Source: Candidatus Omnitrophota bacterium | GTDB taxonomy: Bacteria; Omnitrophota; JACPQZ01 | Length of the DNA stretch: 56,449 nt | Direction of reading: 5' to 3' | NCBI GenBank assembly: GCA_016190205.1 | Contig: JACPQZ010000033.1 | Location: 1-56,449 of the forward strand | Shown: positions 8,750-17,381 of the stretch, in pieces | Layout: every line of letters starts with the position of its first letter | Numbering within the stretch: position 1 is the stretch's first letter | The notes under the pieces: generated by a model | The model's database searches: none | Told to the model about the DNA's origin: nothing | What the model saw: the letters and a program-made list of their open reading frames with translations, nothing else | Program-made: the position numbers and the translations under genes

Positions 8750-9727
8750 ATGAGATATCGAAAGCTCGGCACAACCGGCCTTAAGGTCTCTGAGATCGGA
8801 TTCGGCACGTGGGGGATCGGGGGGGTCGGAGAAGGCTGGGTCGCTTACGGACCGACCGATGACCATGAGTCCCGGGCCGCGTTGGAGCGAGCCTTTGCCT
8901 GCGGCATGACATTCTATGATACGGCGGACCTCTACGGGCACGGTCACAGCGAGCGGTTGCTGGGCGATGTGTTCAAGCCCTTGAGGAAGGACGTGGTCAT
9001 TGCGTCCAAAGTGGGTCTTCTGGATCAAAGGGGAAGCAAAGATTTTTCGCCGGGTCATATCCGTGCGTCCCTGGAGGATAGTCTGCGCCGCCTCCGGACG
9101 GATTATCTCGATCTTTATCAATTGCATGATCCTCCGATGGATTTATTGGAGAACCGCCCCGATGTGCTGGATGTGCTCCGTGCGCTCGAGCGGGAGGGGA
9201 AGATCCGCGCGTGGGGTGTTTCCGTGCAGTCTCCCGGAGAGGCCTTTGACCTTATTACGCGCTGGGGCATCAGGTGCGTTCAGATCAACTTCAACATGTT
9301 GGACCAGCGCGCTCTTACATTGGGCCTGTTGGGGCTTTGTGAGTCGGAGGGCGTCGGCGTGATTGTACGGACCCCGCTCTGTTTCGGATTTCTGACGGGG
9401 TATTACTCGGAGAAGACGTGTTTTGAGGGCGGGGACCACCGTGTCCTGTGGTCCCGCCAGCAGAGGGAGCGATGGGCTCAAGGTTCACAGATTTTTGCTT
9501 CCGTGAGAAAGGACACGGATGAATCCATGGCGCAATTTGCCCTCCGTTACTGTCTCTCGTATCCGGGTGTCTCGACCGTGATCCCGGGCATGTTAACGGA
9601 AACCGAGGTTGAAGAGGATGCCGCCGTCAGCGAGCGCGGTCCCCTCTCGGCCGAGGAGCGCAGGAAGATCGAAGAGGTTTATCAGGAACACTCTTTCTTT
9701 GTGGAGCGGGAGGAGCTGCGTAGGTGA
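8750..9727 (+). CDS. Aldo/keto reductase
   Basis: This 325-residue TIM-barrel oxidoreductase has the complete catalytic tetrad: the aspartate and tyrosine in FYDTADLYGHGHSE, the lysine in VIASKVG and the histidine in DLYQLHDPP. The family reduces carbonyls with NADPH. In deoxysugar loci, members act as keto-sugar reductases or, with a linked epimerase, as C-4 or C-3 reductases. The C-terminus ends in a GTGA overlap with the GHMP kinase gene. The gap of 21 bases before it has no strong ribosome site. Its barrel is related to the one in the fusion protein at 11644. The substrate is unknown. Confidence 0.9.
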   Translation: MRYRKLGTTGLKVSEIGFGTWGIGGVGEGWVAYGPTDDHESRAALERAFACGMTFYDTADLYGHGHSERLLGDVFKPLRKDVVIASKVGLLDQRGSKDFSPGHIRASLEDSLRRLRTDYLDLYQLHDPPMDLLENRPDVLDVLRALEREGKIRAWGVSVQSPGEAFDLITRWGIRCVQINFNMLDQRALTLGLLGLCESEGVGVIVRTPLCFGFLTGYYSEKTCFEGGDHRVLWSRQQRERWAQGSQIFASVRKDTDESMAQFALRYCLSYPGVSTVIPGMLTETEVEEDAAVSERGPLSAEERRKIEEVYQEHSFFVEREELRR

Positions 9728-10791
9728 TTATTACACGTACCCCCTTCAGGCTATCCCTGTTTGGGGGCGGAACCGACTATCCGGCTTGGTATCTCAAAAA
9801 CGGGGGACTCGTGATCGCCACTTCAATGGCCTATTACTGCTACATCTCCTGCCGTTTCCTCACCCCGTTCTTTGATTATAAAACCCGTGTGGTTTATTCG
9901 GAAATCGAAGCGGTGAAGGAGCACAAAGATATCCGGCACCCGGCCGCCCGCGCCTGTCTCGAATTTTTGGAGATGGAGAAGGGGATCGAGATCCACCACG
10001 ACGGTGATCTGCCGGCCCGCACGGGGATCGGATCGAGTTCGAGCTTCACGGTGGGACTTCTGGCTGCCCTGCACGGGCTCCGCCACGAGATGCTGACGAA
10101 GGAACGGCTGGCTGAGGAAGCCATTCATATCGAGCAACGAGTCCTGAATGAAAATGTCGGGATACAGGATCAAATCCTCGCTGCCTACGGAGGATTGCGC
10201 GTTATTGAGATGGGTCCGGGACCGGACTATTGCGTCACGCCCCTGATCCTTGCTCCGGATTATTTGCGTGAGCTTCAGGATCATATCCTGCTGGGCTTTA
10301 CGGGCATCACGCGCGTGGCGTCTACTATCGCGAGCAAGTATATCAAGGTGATGGAAAAAAAAGACGATCGTTTTGATGAGATGCACTCGATCACCCGGGA
10401 GGCCCTGGGCACGTTGAGGCAGAACAGGGATCTGGAACGGATCGGCCGCCTCCTGCACAGGTCCTGGATGCTCAAGCGCTCGCTTGCCGGGGATGTCACA
10501 CGTCCGGAGATCGACGCGCTCTATGAGGCGGGCAGGAGGGCCGGCGCATACGGCGGGAAGCTGCTGGGCGCGGGCGGGGGCGGATTTATGATGTTCTTGG
10601 CGCCGCCGGAGTGCCACGAACGCATTTGGGCGGCGCTCCCGCAGATTAAGACGTGGGTGCCGTTTCGGATGGACAACCAGGGGTCCCAGATCGTCTTTTA
10701 TCACGACGGGTATTCGTACGGACAGGACGGTAAGCCGTTACGCGAAATAGCGCAGGGGGTTACCCACGAGGAGAGCGAGAGGACTTTATAA
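9724..10791 (+). CDS. GHMP-family sugar kinase, D-glycero-D-manno-heptose 7-phosphate kinase-like
   Basis: This 355-residue kinase starts at GTG (GTGA overlap with the aldo/keto reductase gene). GHMP motif 1 is SLFGGGTDYP (11-20), motif 2 is the ATP loop TGIGSSSS (100-107) and motif 3 is GGKLLGAGGGGF near 278-289. The GGGTDYPAWY start is typical of the HddA subgroup, which phosphorylates C1 of D-glycero-alpha-D-manno-heptose 7-phosphate on the way to GDP-heptose. A second HddA-like kinase lies at 18817, so one of them may act on another sugar phosphate. It fits the SIS isomerase at 42749 and the HddC-GmhB fusion at 16137. The family call is firm; the substrate is probable only. Confidence 0.9.
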   Translation: MIITRTPFRLSLFGGGTDYPAWYLKNGGLVIATSMAYYCYISCRFLTPFFDYKTRVVYSEIEAVKEHKDIRHPAARACLEFLEMEKGIEIHHDGDLPARTGIGSSSSFTVGLLAALHGLRHEMLTKERLAEEAIHIEQRVLNENVGIQDQILAAYGGLRVIEMGPGPDYCVTPLILAPDYLRELQDHILLGFTGITRVASTIASKYIKVMEKKDDRFDEMHSITREALGTLRQNRDLERIGRLLHRSWMLKRSLAGDVTRPEIDALYEAGRRAGAYGGKLLGAGGGGFMMFLAPPECHERIWAALPQIKTWVPFRMDNQGSQIVFYHDGYSYGQDGKPLREIAQGVTHEESERTL

Positions 10792-10806
10792 GGAGCGATT
10801 GATTAC

Positions 10807-10812
10807 GGAGGG
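10807..10812 (+). promoter_or_regulatory. Ribosome binding site supporting a TTG start
   Basis: GGAGGG lies 6 bases before the TTG at 10819. It decides the unusual start of the methyltransferase gene, because no ATG or GTG is as well placed. Confidence 0.7.
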
Positions 10813-10818
10813 CTTACA

Positions 10819-11580
10819 TTGGAACAGGATACGAAGCTTCGCGAATGGACGCACGAAAGTACCCAGGAAAGTGAACTTCGAAAGGATCTTACCCAATTGC
10901 TTAGGGAGTGTCCGATCGAGGATGAGCAGCTCCTTTCAAATTTAGGACTTTTCATAGAATCCAAAAATTTGGCTCGGATCCTTTTCATGAATTTTCTGTT
11001 TCGGAAGATTGTTGATGTGCATGGAAGTGTTATAGAGTTCGGAACACGTTGGGGGCAGAACCTTGCCCTCTTCGCGGCCCTTCGGGGTATTTACGATCCC
11101 TTTAACCGTCACCGAAAAATCATAGGGTTCGACACATTTGCAGGCTTTCCTTCCGTGGCGCGTCAGGACGGCCGAGGCGAAATGATGGCCCCGGGCAATG
11201 TGTCCGTAACACAAGGGTACGACAAGTACCTGACCCGCATCCTCGAGGTACATGAGGCCTTGAATCCGTTGTCCCACATTAAAAAATTTGAACTCAGGAT
11301 CGGTGACGCAACGGTCGAGATTGACCGGTATCTGAAAGAGGCGCCCGAAACGATCGTGGCGCTTGCCTATTTTGATTTTGACATCTATGAACCGACCAAA
11401 AAGTGCATCGAGGCCATTCGGCCCCGGCTGACGAAGGGAAGCGTTGTGGCCTTTGATGAGCTGAACGATCCTGACGCCCCCGGGGAGACGCTGGCCCTCA
11501 TGGAGACGCTGGGGCTCAACAATGTCCGGCTGCGGCGCTTCCCGCGCGCATCCAGGACTTCGTACATCATCCTGGAGTAG
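10819..11580 (+). CDS. SAM-dependent methyltransferase, TylF-like
   Basis: This 253-residue protein carries a class I SAM-binding start, VIEFGTRWGQN (71-81), then GFDTFAGFP and the acidic segment YFDFDIYEPT with VAFDELNDP near the C-terminus. This order matches the TylF/MycF group of sugar O-methyltransferases, in which acidic residues bind Mg and orient the sugar hydroxyl. The start is TTG, chosen for the GGAGGG 6 bases before it. The gene lies 27 bases after the GHMP kinase and 63 bases before the fusion gene, two of the larger gaps in the window. It probably O-methylates a sugar of the repeat unit. The target sugar and position are unknown. Confidence 0.85.
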   Translation: MEQDTKLREWTHESTQESELRKDLTQLLRECPIEDEQLLSNLGLFIESKNLARILFMNFLFRKIVDVHGSVIEFGTRWGQNLALFAALRGIYDPFNRHRKIIGFDTFAGFPSVARQDGRGEMMAPGNVSVTQGYDKYLTRILEVHEALNPLSHIKKFELRIGDATVEIDRYLKEAPETIVALAYFDFDIYEPTKKCIEAIRPRLTKGSVVAFDELNDPDAPGETLALMETLGLNNVRLRRFPRASRTSYIILE

Positions 11581-11643
11581 CCCTGATCTCTTGGAGGTTG
11601 TTCCGGGTGCGGAACCTTTGCAATCGCTCAACAGGTAGGATTC

Positions 11644-13299
11644 ATGCTGACCAAGCCATTGGGTAAGACCTCGATTCGGATACCGCTGATCGTCCAGGGC
11701 ATGGGTGACTTGTCCTGGGATAGTCAGGGCGCGCTGGATGGATACGTAAGCTTGCTCCGCAGAGGGATTGAGCACGGGCTCAACTGCATTGATACTGCAG
11801 AGACCTACGGTCAGGGGGTGTCCGAGGAAATCGTGGGTAAGGCCATTCGGGGTATGAGGGATAAAGTGCTTATCGCCACGAAATTTTCGGCTGAACACAG
11901 CTCTTTCAGGGACGTCCTTAAGGCGGCCGAGGGGAGTCTGAAGCGGCTGGGGACGGACCGAATTGATCTTTATCAGGTTCACTGGTCTAATCCGACCGTG
12001 CCTATCGCCGAAACGATGGGGGCGCTCAAGCGCCTGGCCGACACCGGGAAGGTCCGGTGCGTGGGGGTGTGCAATTATACGCTCAAGGAACTCAAAGAGG
12101 CGCAGGAGGCGCTGGGGGAAGAGCGCATCGCGTCGTTTCAGGGAGAGTACAATTTGTTCGAACGCACGATCAAGTCGGCGGGTTTCCTGCGGCACTTGGA
12201 AGAAGGCGGCATCACCATGATGGCTTACAGCCCCCTGGCCAACGCGCATTTTTCCGCCATGGAAAGCGGGCAACTGAATGTGCTGCGTTCGATTGCCGAG
12301 AAGCACTCCAAAACGGTCACGCAGGTGATATTGAGGTGGATCGTCAGCGAGCCTTCGGTGGTGGCTATTGTGAGGACGAGCTGTGAAGCACATCTGCTCG
12401 AGAACGCGCGCAGTGCGGATTTTGAACTGACAGCGGGAGAAATCGACAGGATTGAGCGCGCGTTTCCTTTTGAGATCACCCATGTGCCTACCGACCGGAT
12501 TCGCGTTTCGGCGCCGGCGGGCGAGGGCCGCTCCGGCTATCGGACTGTTGAAGAGGCGGTTCAAAACCGCGGTGGATTTGTACCCGCTCCCACGGAGCTT
12601 GCAGAGGCCGTCAAGCGAGGCGATTTTTTGAAGCCCGTTCAGTTGGAGTGCGCGTCGGAGGGAGAACACGATTATGAACTTGTGGGGGGAAGGATCCGTT
12701 ATTGGGCGTGGGTTATCGCCCATGGGGGCAGGATTCCCATTCCCGCCATTGTGCGGAACAGTCGTGCGAAGGGTGAGAGCGGACTTCGGGTTTCGCCCGC
12801 CCAGCTCGACGGGGTACGGGTCATCACGCCCCCGACCGTTTTTGAAGACTTCAGGGGGACGTATGTCGAGACCTACAACGAAAAGCTTTATCGGGAGGCC
12901 GGGATTGACGTTCATTTTGTCCAGGATGATATTTCCTGCTCCGCGAGGCACGTCCTGCGCGGGATCCACGGTGATGGGGAAACCTGGAAGCTGGTCTCCT
13001 GTTTGGCGGGGGAGTTCTACCTGGTGGTGGTGAACCAGGATAAAGGTTCGGGGCAGTATGGACGGTGGCAGTCCTTTATTCTGTCCGAACAGAATAAGCT
13101 GCAAGTGCTCATTCCGCCGAAGTTCGGAAATGGCCATCTGGTGCTAAGCGAGCGGGCCATCTTCCATTATAAGCAGTCCACCTACTATAACCGCGCAGGT
13201 CAATTTACGCTGCGCTGGAACGATCCGAAGCTCAAGATTAGGTGGCCTGTCCAAAAACCCATTTTGTCTGAGAGGGACGAAGGGTCGAACGGTGTTTAA
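11644..13299 (+). CDS. Triple fusion: aldo/keto reductase, ParB-like module, RmlC-type sugar epimerase
   Basis: This 551-residue protein joins three parts. Residues 1-280 form an aldo/keto reductase barrel with D50, Y55, K80 and H113. Residues 318-371 read like the N-terminal fold of ParB and sulfiredoxin: a proline-valine strand, YELVGGRIRYWAWVIAHG (344-361) and IPIPAIV. Residues 388-540 match dTDP-4-dehydrorhamnose 3,5-epimerase, with the catalytic histidine H442 in LRGIHGDGETWK and the closing pattern RWNDPKLKIRWP. A reductase and an epimerase in one chain could carry out successive steps on a 4-keto sugar. The middle module may bind a nucleotide or act as a linker (inference). The ATG lies 63 bases after the previous gene. 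Each outer domain has the length of its stand-alone family. Confidence 0.85.
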   Translation: MLTKPLGKTSIRIPLIVQGMGDLSWDSQGALDGYVSLLRRGIEHGLNCIDTAETYGQGVSEEIVGKAIRGMRDKVLIATKFSAEHSSFRDVLKAAEGSLKRLGTDRIDLYQVHWSNPTVPIAETMGALKRLADTGKVRCVGVCNYTLKELKEAQEALGEERIASFQGEYNLFERTIKSAGFLRHLEEGGITMMAYSPLANAHFSAMESGQLNVLRSIAEKHSKTVTQVILRWIVSEPSVVAIVRTSCEAHLLENARSADFELTAGEIDRIERAFPFEITHVPTDRIRVSAPAGEGRSGYRTVEEAVQNRGGFVPAPTELAEAVKRGDFLKPVQLECASEGEHDYELVGGRIRYWAWVIAHGGRIPIPAIVRNSRAKGESGLRVSPAQLDGVRVITPPTVFEDFRGTYVETYNEKLYREAGIDVHFVQDDISCSARHVLRGIHGDGETWKLVSCLAGEFYLVVVNQDKGSGQYGRWQSFILSEQNKLQVLIPPKFGNGHLVLSERAIFHYKQSTYYNRAGQFTLRWNDPKLKIRWPVQKPILSERDEGSNGV

Positions 13300-14284
13300 G
13301 GATCAGAAGATATTGGTTGCGGGGGGAACGGGTTTTATCGGATCCAATCTCATCCTGAGGCTTCTCGCGGAAGGCTCAAGCATCCGGTCCACCCTCCACC
13401 GGCGCCCCGCCATTGTCACCGATGACCGCGTTGAGTATACAAAAGCGGATCTTACCCGGATGGAGGATTGTGTGCGGGCGGTCGAGGGGGTGGATATGGT
13501 CTTCATGTGCGCGGCGAATACGTCGGGCGCCGGCGTGATCGCCCGCACGCCGCTGGTCCATCTGACTCCCAACGTGGTCATGAACGCGCAAATGTTGGAC
13601 GCGGCCTATGCCGCCCGGGTCAAAAAATTTGTCTTTATCAGCAGCAGTGTGGTCTATCCGCCGTCGGGTGAGCGTCCCGTGAAAGAGGAGGAGGCATTTC
13701 TGGGGGACCCCTACGAGACTTACTACGTCGCCGGGTGGATGAAACGGTACACGGAGATCATGTGCAAGACGTACGCCGAAAAGATCAAGGAGCCCATGAC
13801 CACCGTAGTGATCAGGCCCTCCAACATCTACGGCCCGTACGATGACTACGACTTCCGTACGTCGCACATGGCGGCGGCCCTGATTCGGCGGGTGGCGGAA
13901 AGACAGGCCCCCATCGAGGTTTGGGGGACCGGGGGGGATGTCAGGGATTTAATCTATATTGATGATTTCTTGGAGGGCATGCTGCTCGCCGTCCGCAAAA
14001 CGGATCGACATAATGTGATCAATATCGCGGGCGGCCGGGGGTATTCCGTCCAGCAGGTTCTCGAGACCCTTCTGGAGGTCGACGGGTACCGGGGTGCGGA
14101 TGTGCGCTTCGATCCTTCCAAGCCGGCGATGATTCCCATTTTATTAGTCAGCGCTGCGCGCGCGGAACGAGAGCTGGGCTTTAGAGCCAAGATAGGCCTC
14201 AGGGAAGGGGTACGGCGGACCCTTGCGTGGTACCGCGCCGCCCGCGGCGTGCCAACCGCGGTCGAATCCGCGAGGACCGGATGA
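13292..14284 (+). CDS. NAD(P)-dependent sugar epimerase/dehydratase (GDP-fucose synthase-like) lacking the usual catalytic Tyr
   Basis: This 330-residue extended SDR has AGGTGFIGSN (10-19) for the dinucleotide and FISSSVVYPP (115-124) for the serine loop. The lysine of the YxxxK pair is K151, in VAGWMKRYTEIM, but the position four residues before it is A147; the nearest tyrosines are Y144 and Y145. The fold and the later RPSNIYGPYDDYD motif are normal, so it is a member of the GDP-L-fucose synthase/epimerase-like group with an altered active site. It starts at GTG inside the fusion gene (8-base overlap) and is followed by ATGA. It may be an epimerase or reductase using another acid, or a binding protein (inference). 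Confidence 0.85.
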   Translation: MFKDQKILVAGGTGFIGSNLILRLLAEGSSIRSTLHRRPAIVTDDRVEYTKADLTRMEDCVRAVEGVDMVFMCAANTSGAGVIARTPLVHLTPNVVMNAQMLDAAYAARVKKFVFISSSVVYPPSGERPVKEEEAFLGDPYETYYVAGWMKRYTEIMCKTYAEKIKEPMTTVVIRPSNIYGPYDDYDFRTSHMAAALIRRVAERQAPIEVWGTGGDVRDLIYIDDFLEGMLLAVRKTDRHNVINIAGGRGYSVQQVLETLLEVDGYRGADVRFDPSKPAMIPILLVSAARAERELGFRAKIGLREGVRRTLAWYRAARGVPTAVESARTG

Positions 14285-16140
14285 TGCCGGCCAACCAGAG
14301 GCGCGTGCTCGTTGCGGGGGCCGCAGGTTCGGAAAAACTTTTGCCCTTTTACTGGCGCATTGCCGTCAGGCCCAATCTGGGTCAGGCGGTCTTTCTGGTC
14401 CTGCTCATGCTCGGGGGGGCTTTGATCGAGGCGTTTACCATTGGTCTCAGCATCCCGCTCGTTGATCTTTTGATGGATCCGGCCAAGGCGGCGCAAGGCG
14501 GGACGTTGGCGGTCATGTCTTCCGTTCTTTCCTTCATGGGGATTAACCCGGAAACGAACACCGTCGTATTCGCCCTCCTTCTGGTGGCGATGATCCTTTT
14601 CGTGTTCCGGGGCGGCGTGGCCCTGCTGACCCGCTGTATGACGGCGGGGGTTGCCATCCGTCTGAAGCGGCGCATCAAGTCGCTGCTGTTCGGAAAGGCC
14701 ATGAACGCCCGTTATGAGGATATCAGTAAGCGGGCACGCGGCGCCCTCGTGCATGACATCACCATTCCGTCGGACGCGATTCACACATCCATTATCAATC
14801 TGGGCGAGCTGTTTACCGCTTTTTTTAACTGCGCCGTCATGGTCGGGCTCTTGATACATATCTCGTGGTGGGCCTCTCTATTGGTGGCCCTGCTTGCCTA
14901 CGGGGGGCTTAAGACGTGGGGAAAACTGTGCGAACGCCCGGCGACCTCTTGCGGGCGCATGCTGTATGACTCCCAGAGGGCACAAGCCAAGCTTGAACTG
15001 GATGCGGTAGACGGCCTGAAGATCGTGAAGGCCTATGGGCTCGAGCGGGACATGGTCACCCGGCAACAGGCGCTGCTCGATTTAGAGGTCAAACCGACGG
15101 TTAAGCTGGCTTTTTTTAGATATGGCAACGGTCTGATGCACGAAATCATCATTGGTTCGGCGATCGTAGGCTTGGGCACCGCAACGTTCCTTCTGCCGTC
15201 GCTGGGATTTCGTTTTTCGATGCTGGCGGCCTTCTTGCTGGCTACGCGGCGCATCGCCCCGTCACTTACGAGCATCAATGCCGTGTGGGTCGAATTGAGC
15301 CGCAAGAAAAGAAGTCTGGAGGTTGTGGACGAGTTTTTGCATCACCTTCCGCAGCAGCGCGAGGGGGGGCGCATCCCGGACACGATCGAGACCGTTGCCA
15401 TCGAGCGGCTGTCATTTTCCTATGCCTCGAATCCGGATCGACAGGTGCTGAAAGATGTAAGCATCCGTATGCGAAAAGGGACAGCGACCGCTCTGGTGGG
15501 ATCCACGGGGGCCGGCAAGAGCACGATTGTAAGTCTCCTCATGGGCCTGTACGAGCCGTCGCAGGGTGCGATTCATGTGAACAATGAGGATTTGACTCGT
15601 GTCAATCTTGCCGCCTGGCGACATAGGGTGGGCTATGTCTCCCAGGACATTTTTGTATTTAATGAGAGTATCAAAGATAACATTGCTTTGGGGTATCAGG
15701 ACGTTCCGCAGGACCGGATTGAGTGGGCGGCCCGGATCGCCCAGCTGCACGATTACATCATCTCCCTCCCTGAAGGGTATGACACGGTTGTAGGTGATCG
15801 CGGGCTCCGCCTGTCGGGCGGGCAATGTCAGCGGCTGGCGATTGCCCGTGCTATTTTCAGAAGGCCCGAAGTCCTCATCTTCGATGAAGCGACGAGCGCG
15901 CTCGACAATCTCACCGAGCGGGCAGTCTATGAGGCCTTCAGCGCCATGCATCGCGATGCCATCATCCTGATTGTAGCGCATCGGTTGAGCACGGTCAGGG
16001 CGGCGGATCAGATCCTGGTCATTGAGTCCGGAAAGATTGTGGAAGAGGGCCTCCACGCGGAGCTCATGAATCGGGGCGGGGTCTACGCAAGGCTCTACGA
16101 TGAGAATCGCGTTCTGGCCGCGCAGGGGGCGCCGGGATGA
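14281..16140 (+). CDS. ABC exporter (fused membrane and ATPase domains)
   Basis: This 619-residue type I ABC exporter half-transporter has membrane helices across roughly 1-310 and an ATPase domain from about 360. The Walker A motif GSTGAGKST is at 407-415, the signature LSGGQ at 511-515 and Walker B VLIFDEA at 531-537, followed by the switch histidine in VAHRLS. The homodimer would sit in the inner membrane and move a lipid-linked sugar or glycan, as MsbA and PglK do. It is the only transporter in the window, so it is the best candidate flippase for this glycan (inference). The frame is open from 14227, but the ATGATG at 14281 overlaps the previous stop and fits the junction style of the locus. 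Confidence 0.92.
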   Translation: MMPANQRRVLVAGAAGSEKLLPFYWRIAVRPNLGQAVFLVLLMLGGALIEAFTIGLSIPLVDLLMDPAKAAQGGTLAVMSSVLSFMGINPETNTVVFALLLVAMILFVFRGGVALLTRCMTAGVAIRLKRRIKSLLFGKAMNARYEDISKRARGALVHDITIPSDAIHTSIINLGELFTAFFNCAVMVGLLIHISWWASLLVALLAYGGLKTWGKLCERPATSCGRMLYDSQRAQAKLELDAVDGLKIVKAYGLERDMVTRQQALLDLEVKPTVKLAFFRYGNGLMHEIIIGSAIVGLGTATFLLPSLGFRFSMLAAFLLATRRIAPSLTSINAVWVELSRKKRSLEVVDEFLHHLPQQREGGRIPDTIETVAIERLSFSYASNPDRQVLKDVSIRMRKGTATALVGSTGAGKSTIVSLLMGLYEPSQGAIHVNNEDLTRVNLAAWRHRVGYVSQDIFVFNESIKDNIALGYQDVPQDRIEWAARIAQLHDYIISLPEGYDTVVGDRGLRLSGGQCQRLAIARAIFRRPEVLIFDEATSALDNLTERAVYEAFSAMHRDAIILIVAHRLSTVRAADQILVIESGKIVEEGLHAELMNRGGVYARLYDENRVLAAQGAPG

Positions 16141-17381
16141 AGTGGCGACCGGCACAGGCGGTGATACTCGCGGGGGGGAGGGGGACGCGGCTCAGTCCGC
16201 TCACCGATACACGGCCCAAGCCCATGATCGAATTTCATTCCAAGCCCTTCTTGGAATATTTGATCGAGCTTTTTTGTGACAGGGGTGTGCGCCGCGTGCT
16301 CCTGCTGCTGGGTTATCTGCCGGAGGTGATTCAGGATTATTTCGGTGACGGCCGCAGATGGGGATTGCATATCGAGTATTCCGTCACACCCGTAGAGGAT
16401 GAGACCGGTACGCGCTTGCGCCGCGCCGCATCGCGCCTCGACCCCGTATTTCTCCTGGCCTATGCGGACAATTATTGGCCCCTTCCCTTTGAGGAGATGT
16501 GGAATCGGTTTTCGGCTTCCGATGTTGAGAGCCAGGTCACGATCTACGCCAACCGTGACGGGTATACAAAAGATAATGTGTCGGTCGATCCGGAAGGATT
16601 CGTGACCGTTTATGACAAGGGCCGGTCCCTCCCGGGGCTCAAGGGTGTGGAAATCGGATTTACCTTCCTGCGCCGCGAGGTCTTAAACCTTTTGCCCGAG
16701 GGCAATGTCTCCTTCGAAAAGACGGTATTCCCTGCGCTCGCCAGCCGGCGTCAAATGAAGGCCTTCTGGACGGAGCATCGTTACTATAGCGTGGGCGATT
16801 TTGCCCGGCTTGGGATCACGGAAGAGTTCCTGGCTCGCAGACCCACCCTGCTGGTCGATAGGGACGGCGTGCTCAACCGCAAGGCCCCGCGCGGGGAATA
16901 CGTGCGCACACCCGGCGAATTTGAGTGGCTCCCCGGCTCGCTGGAGGCGCTGCGCCTTTTGCGCGACGCAGGCTACAGGGTCATCGTCATCTCAAATCAG
17001 GCGGGTATCGCAAGGGGTTTTATGACGGAACGGGATCTGGAAAAGGTTCATGAGCGCATGCACCGCGACACGGAACGGGCAGGGGGTAAGATCGAGGCCG
17101 TGTACACCTGCCCGCATGGGTGGGACGAAGGCTGTGAGTGCAGGAAGCCCCGGCCCGGGCTCTTATTGCGAGCGCAGCGGGAATTCCATCTCGATTTAAC
17201 GAGGACCGTTTTCGTCGGGGACGACAAACGGGACGTTGAGGCCGGCCGTGCGGCCGGGTGCCCCACCTTCCTGGTCTCACCCGAAACATCTTTGAACGCG
17301 TATGTCCGCCGTCATATTGATTCCGGAGAAATTCAGATCAAACAAGCCAAGGTGAGAACGCTATGGAACGCATCCTTATAA
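16137..17381 (+). CDS. Fusion of heptose-1-phosphate guanylyltransferase (HddC-like) and heptose bisphosphatase (GmhB-like)
   Basis: This is a 414-residue two-domain protein. Residues 1-235 form a sugar-1-phosphate nucleotidyltransferase with the GTP loop LAGGRGTRLSPLTDTRPKP (10-28). Residues 236-400 form a HAD phosphatase with DRDGVLN, nucleophile D241 and acid D243, and the zinc loop CPHGWDEGCECRKP that is a hallmark of GmhB. GmhB removes the 7-phosphate from heptose 1,7-bisphosphate, and HddC then makes GDP-heptose from the 1-phosphate. One chain would thus cover the last two steps after the GHMP kinase. Similar fusions are known in GDP-heptose loci. It overlaps both neighbours (ATGA before, 19 bases after) and is followed by a GMD-like enzyme that may use its product. 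Confidence 0.92.
   Translation: MKWRPAQAVILAGGRGTRLSPLTDTRPKPMIEFHSKPFLEYLIELFCDRGVRRVLLLLGYLPEVIQDYFGDGRRWGLHIEYSVTPVEDETGTRLRRAASRLDPVFLLAYADNYWPLPFEEMWNRFSASDVESQVTIYANRDGYTKDNVSVDPEGFVTVYDKGRSLPGLKGVEIGFTFLRREVLNLLPEGNVSFEKTVFPALASRRQMKAFWTEHRYYSVGDFARLGITEEFLARRPTLLVDRDGVLNRKAPRGEYVRTPGEFEWLPGSLEALRLLRDAGYRVIVISNQAGIARGFMTERDLEKVHERMHRDTERAGGKIEAVYTCPHGWDEGCECRKPRPGLLLRAQREFHLDLTRTVFVGDDKRDVEAGRAAGCPTFLVSPETSLNAYVRRHIDSGEIQIKQAKVRTLWNASL

Noticed and set aside
9823-10704. Minus-strand open frame of 293 codons inside the GHMP kinase
   Set aside because: It is fully covered by a gene with all three GHMP motifs. The antisense protein is low in hydrophobic core pattern and has no ribosome site.
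10942-13137. Long open frame of 731 codons on the minus strand
   Set aside because: It runs antisense across the end of the methyltransferase and most of the fusion gene. Its protein has no recognisable domain, and both sense genes have clear catalytic motifs. It is a by-product of G+C-rich codon use.
13954-14859. Minus-strand open frame of 301 codons across the SDR and ABC exporter genes
   Set aside because: It spans two well-supported sense genes, is rich in His, Gln, Arg and Asp and has no domain. It is a shadow.
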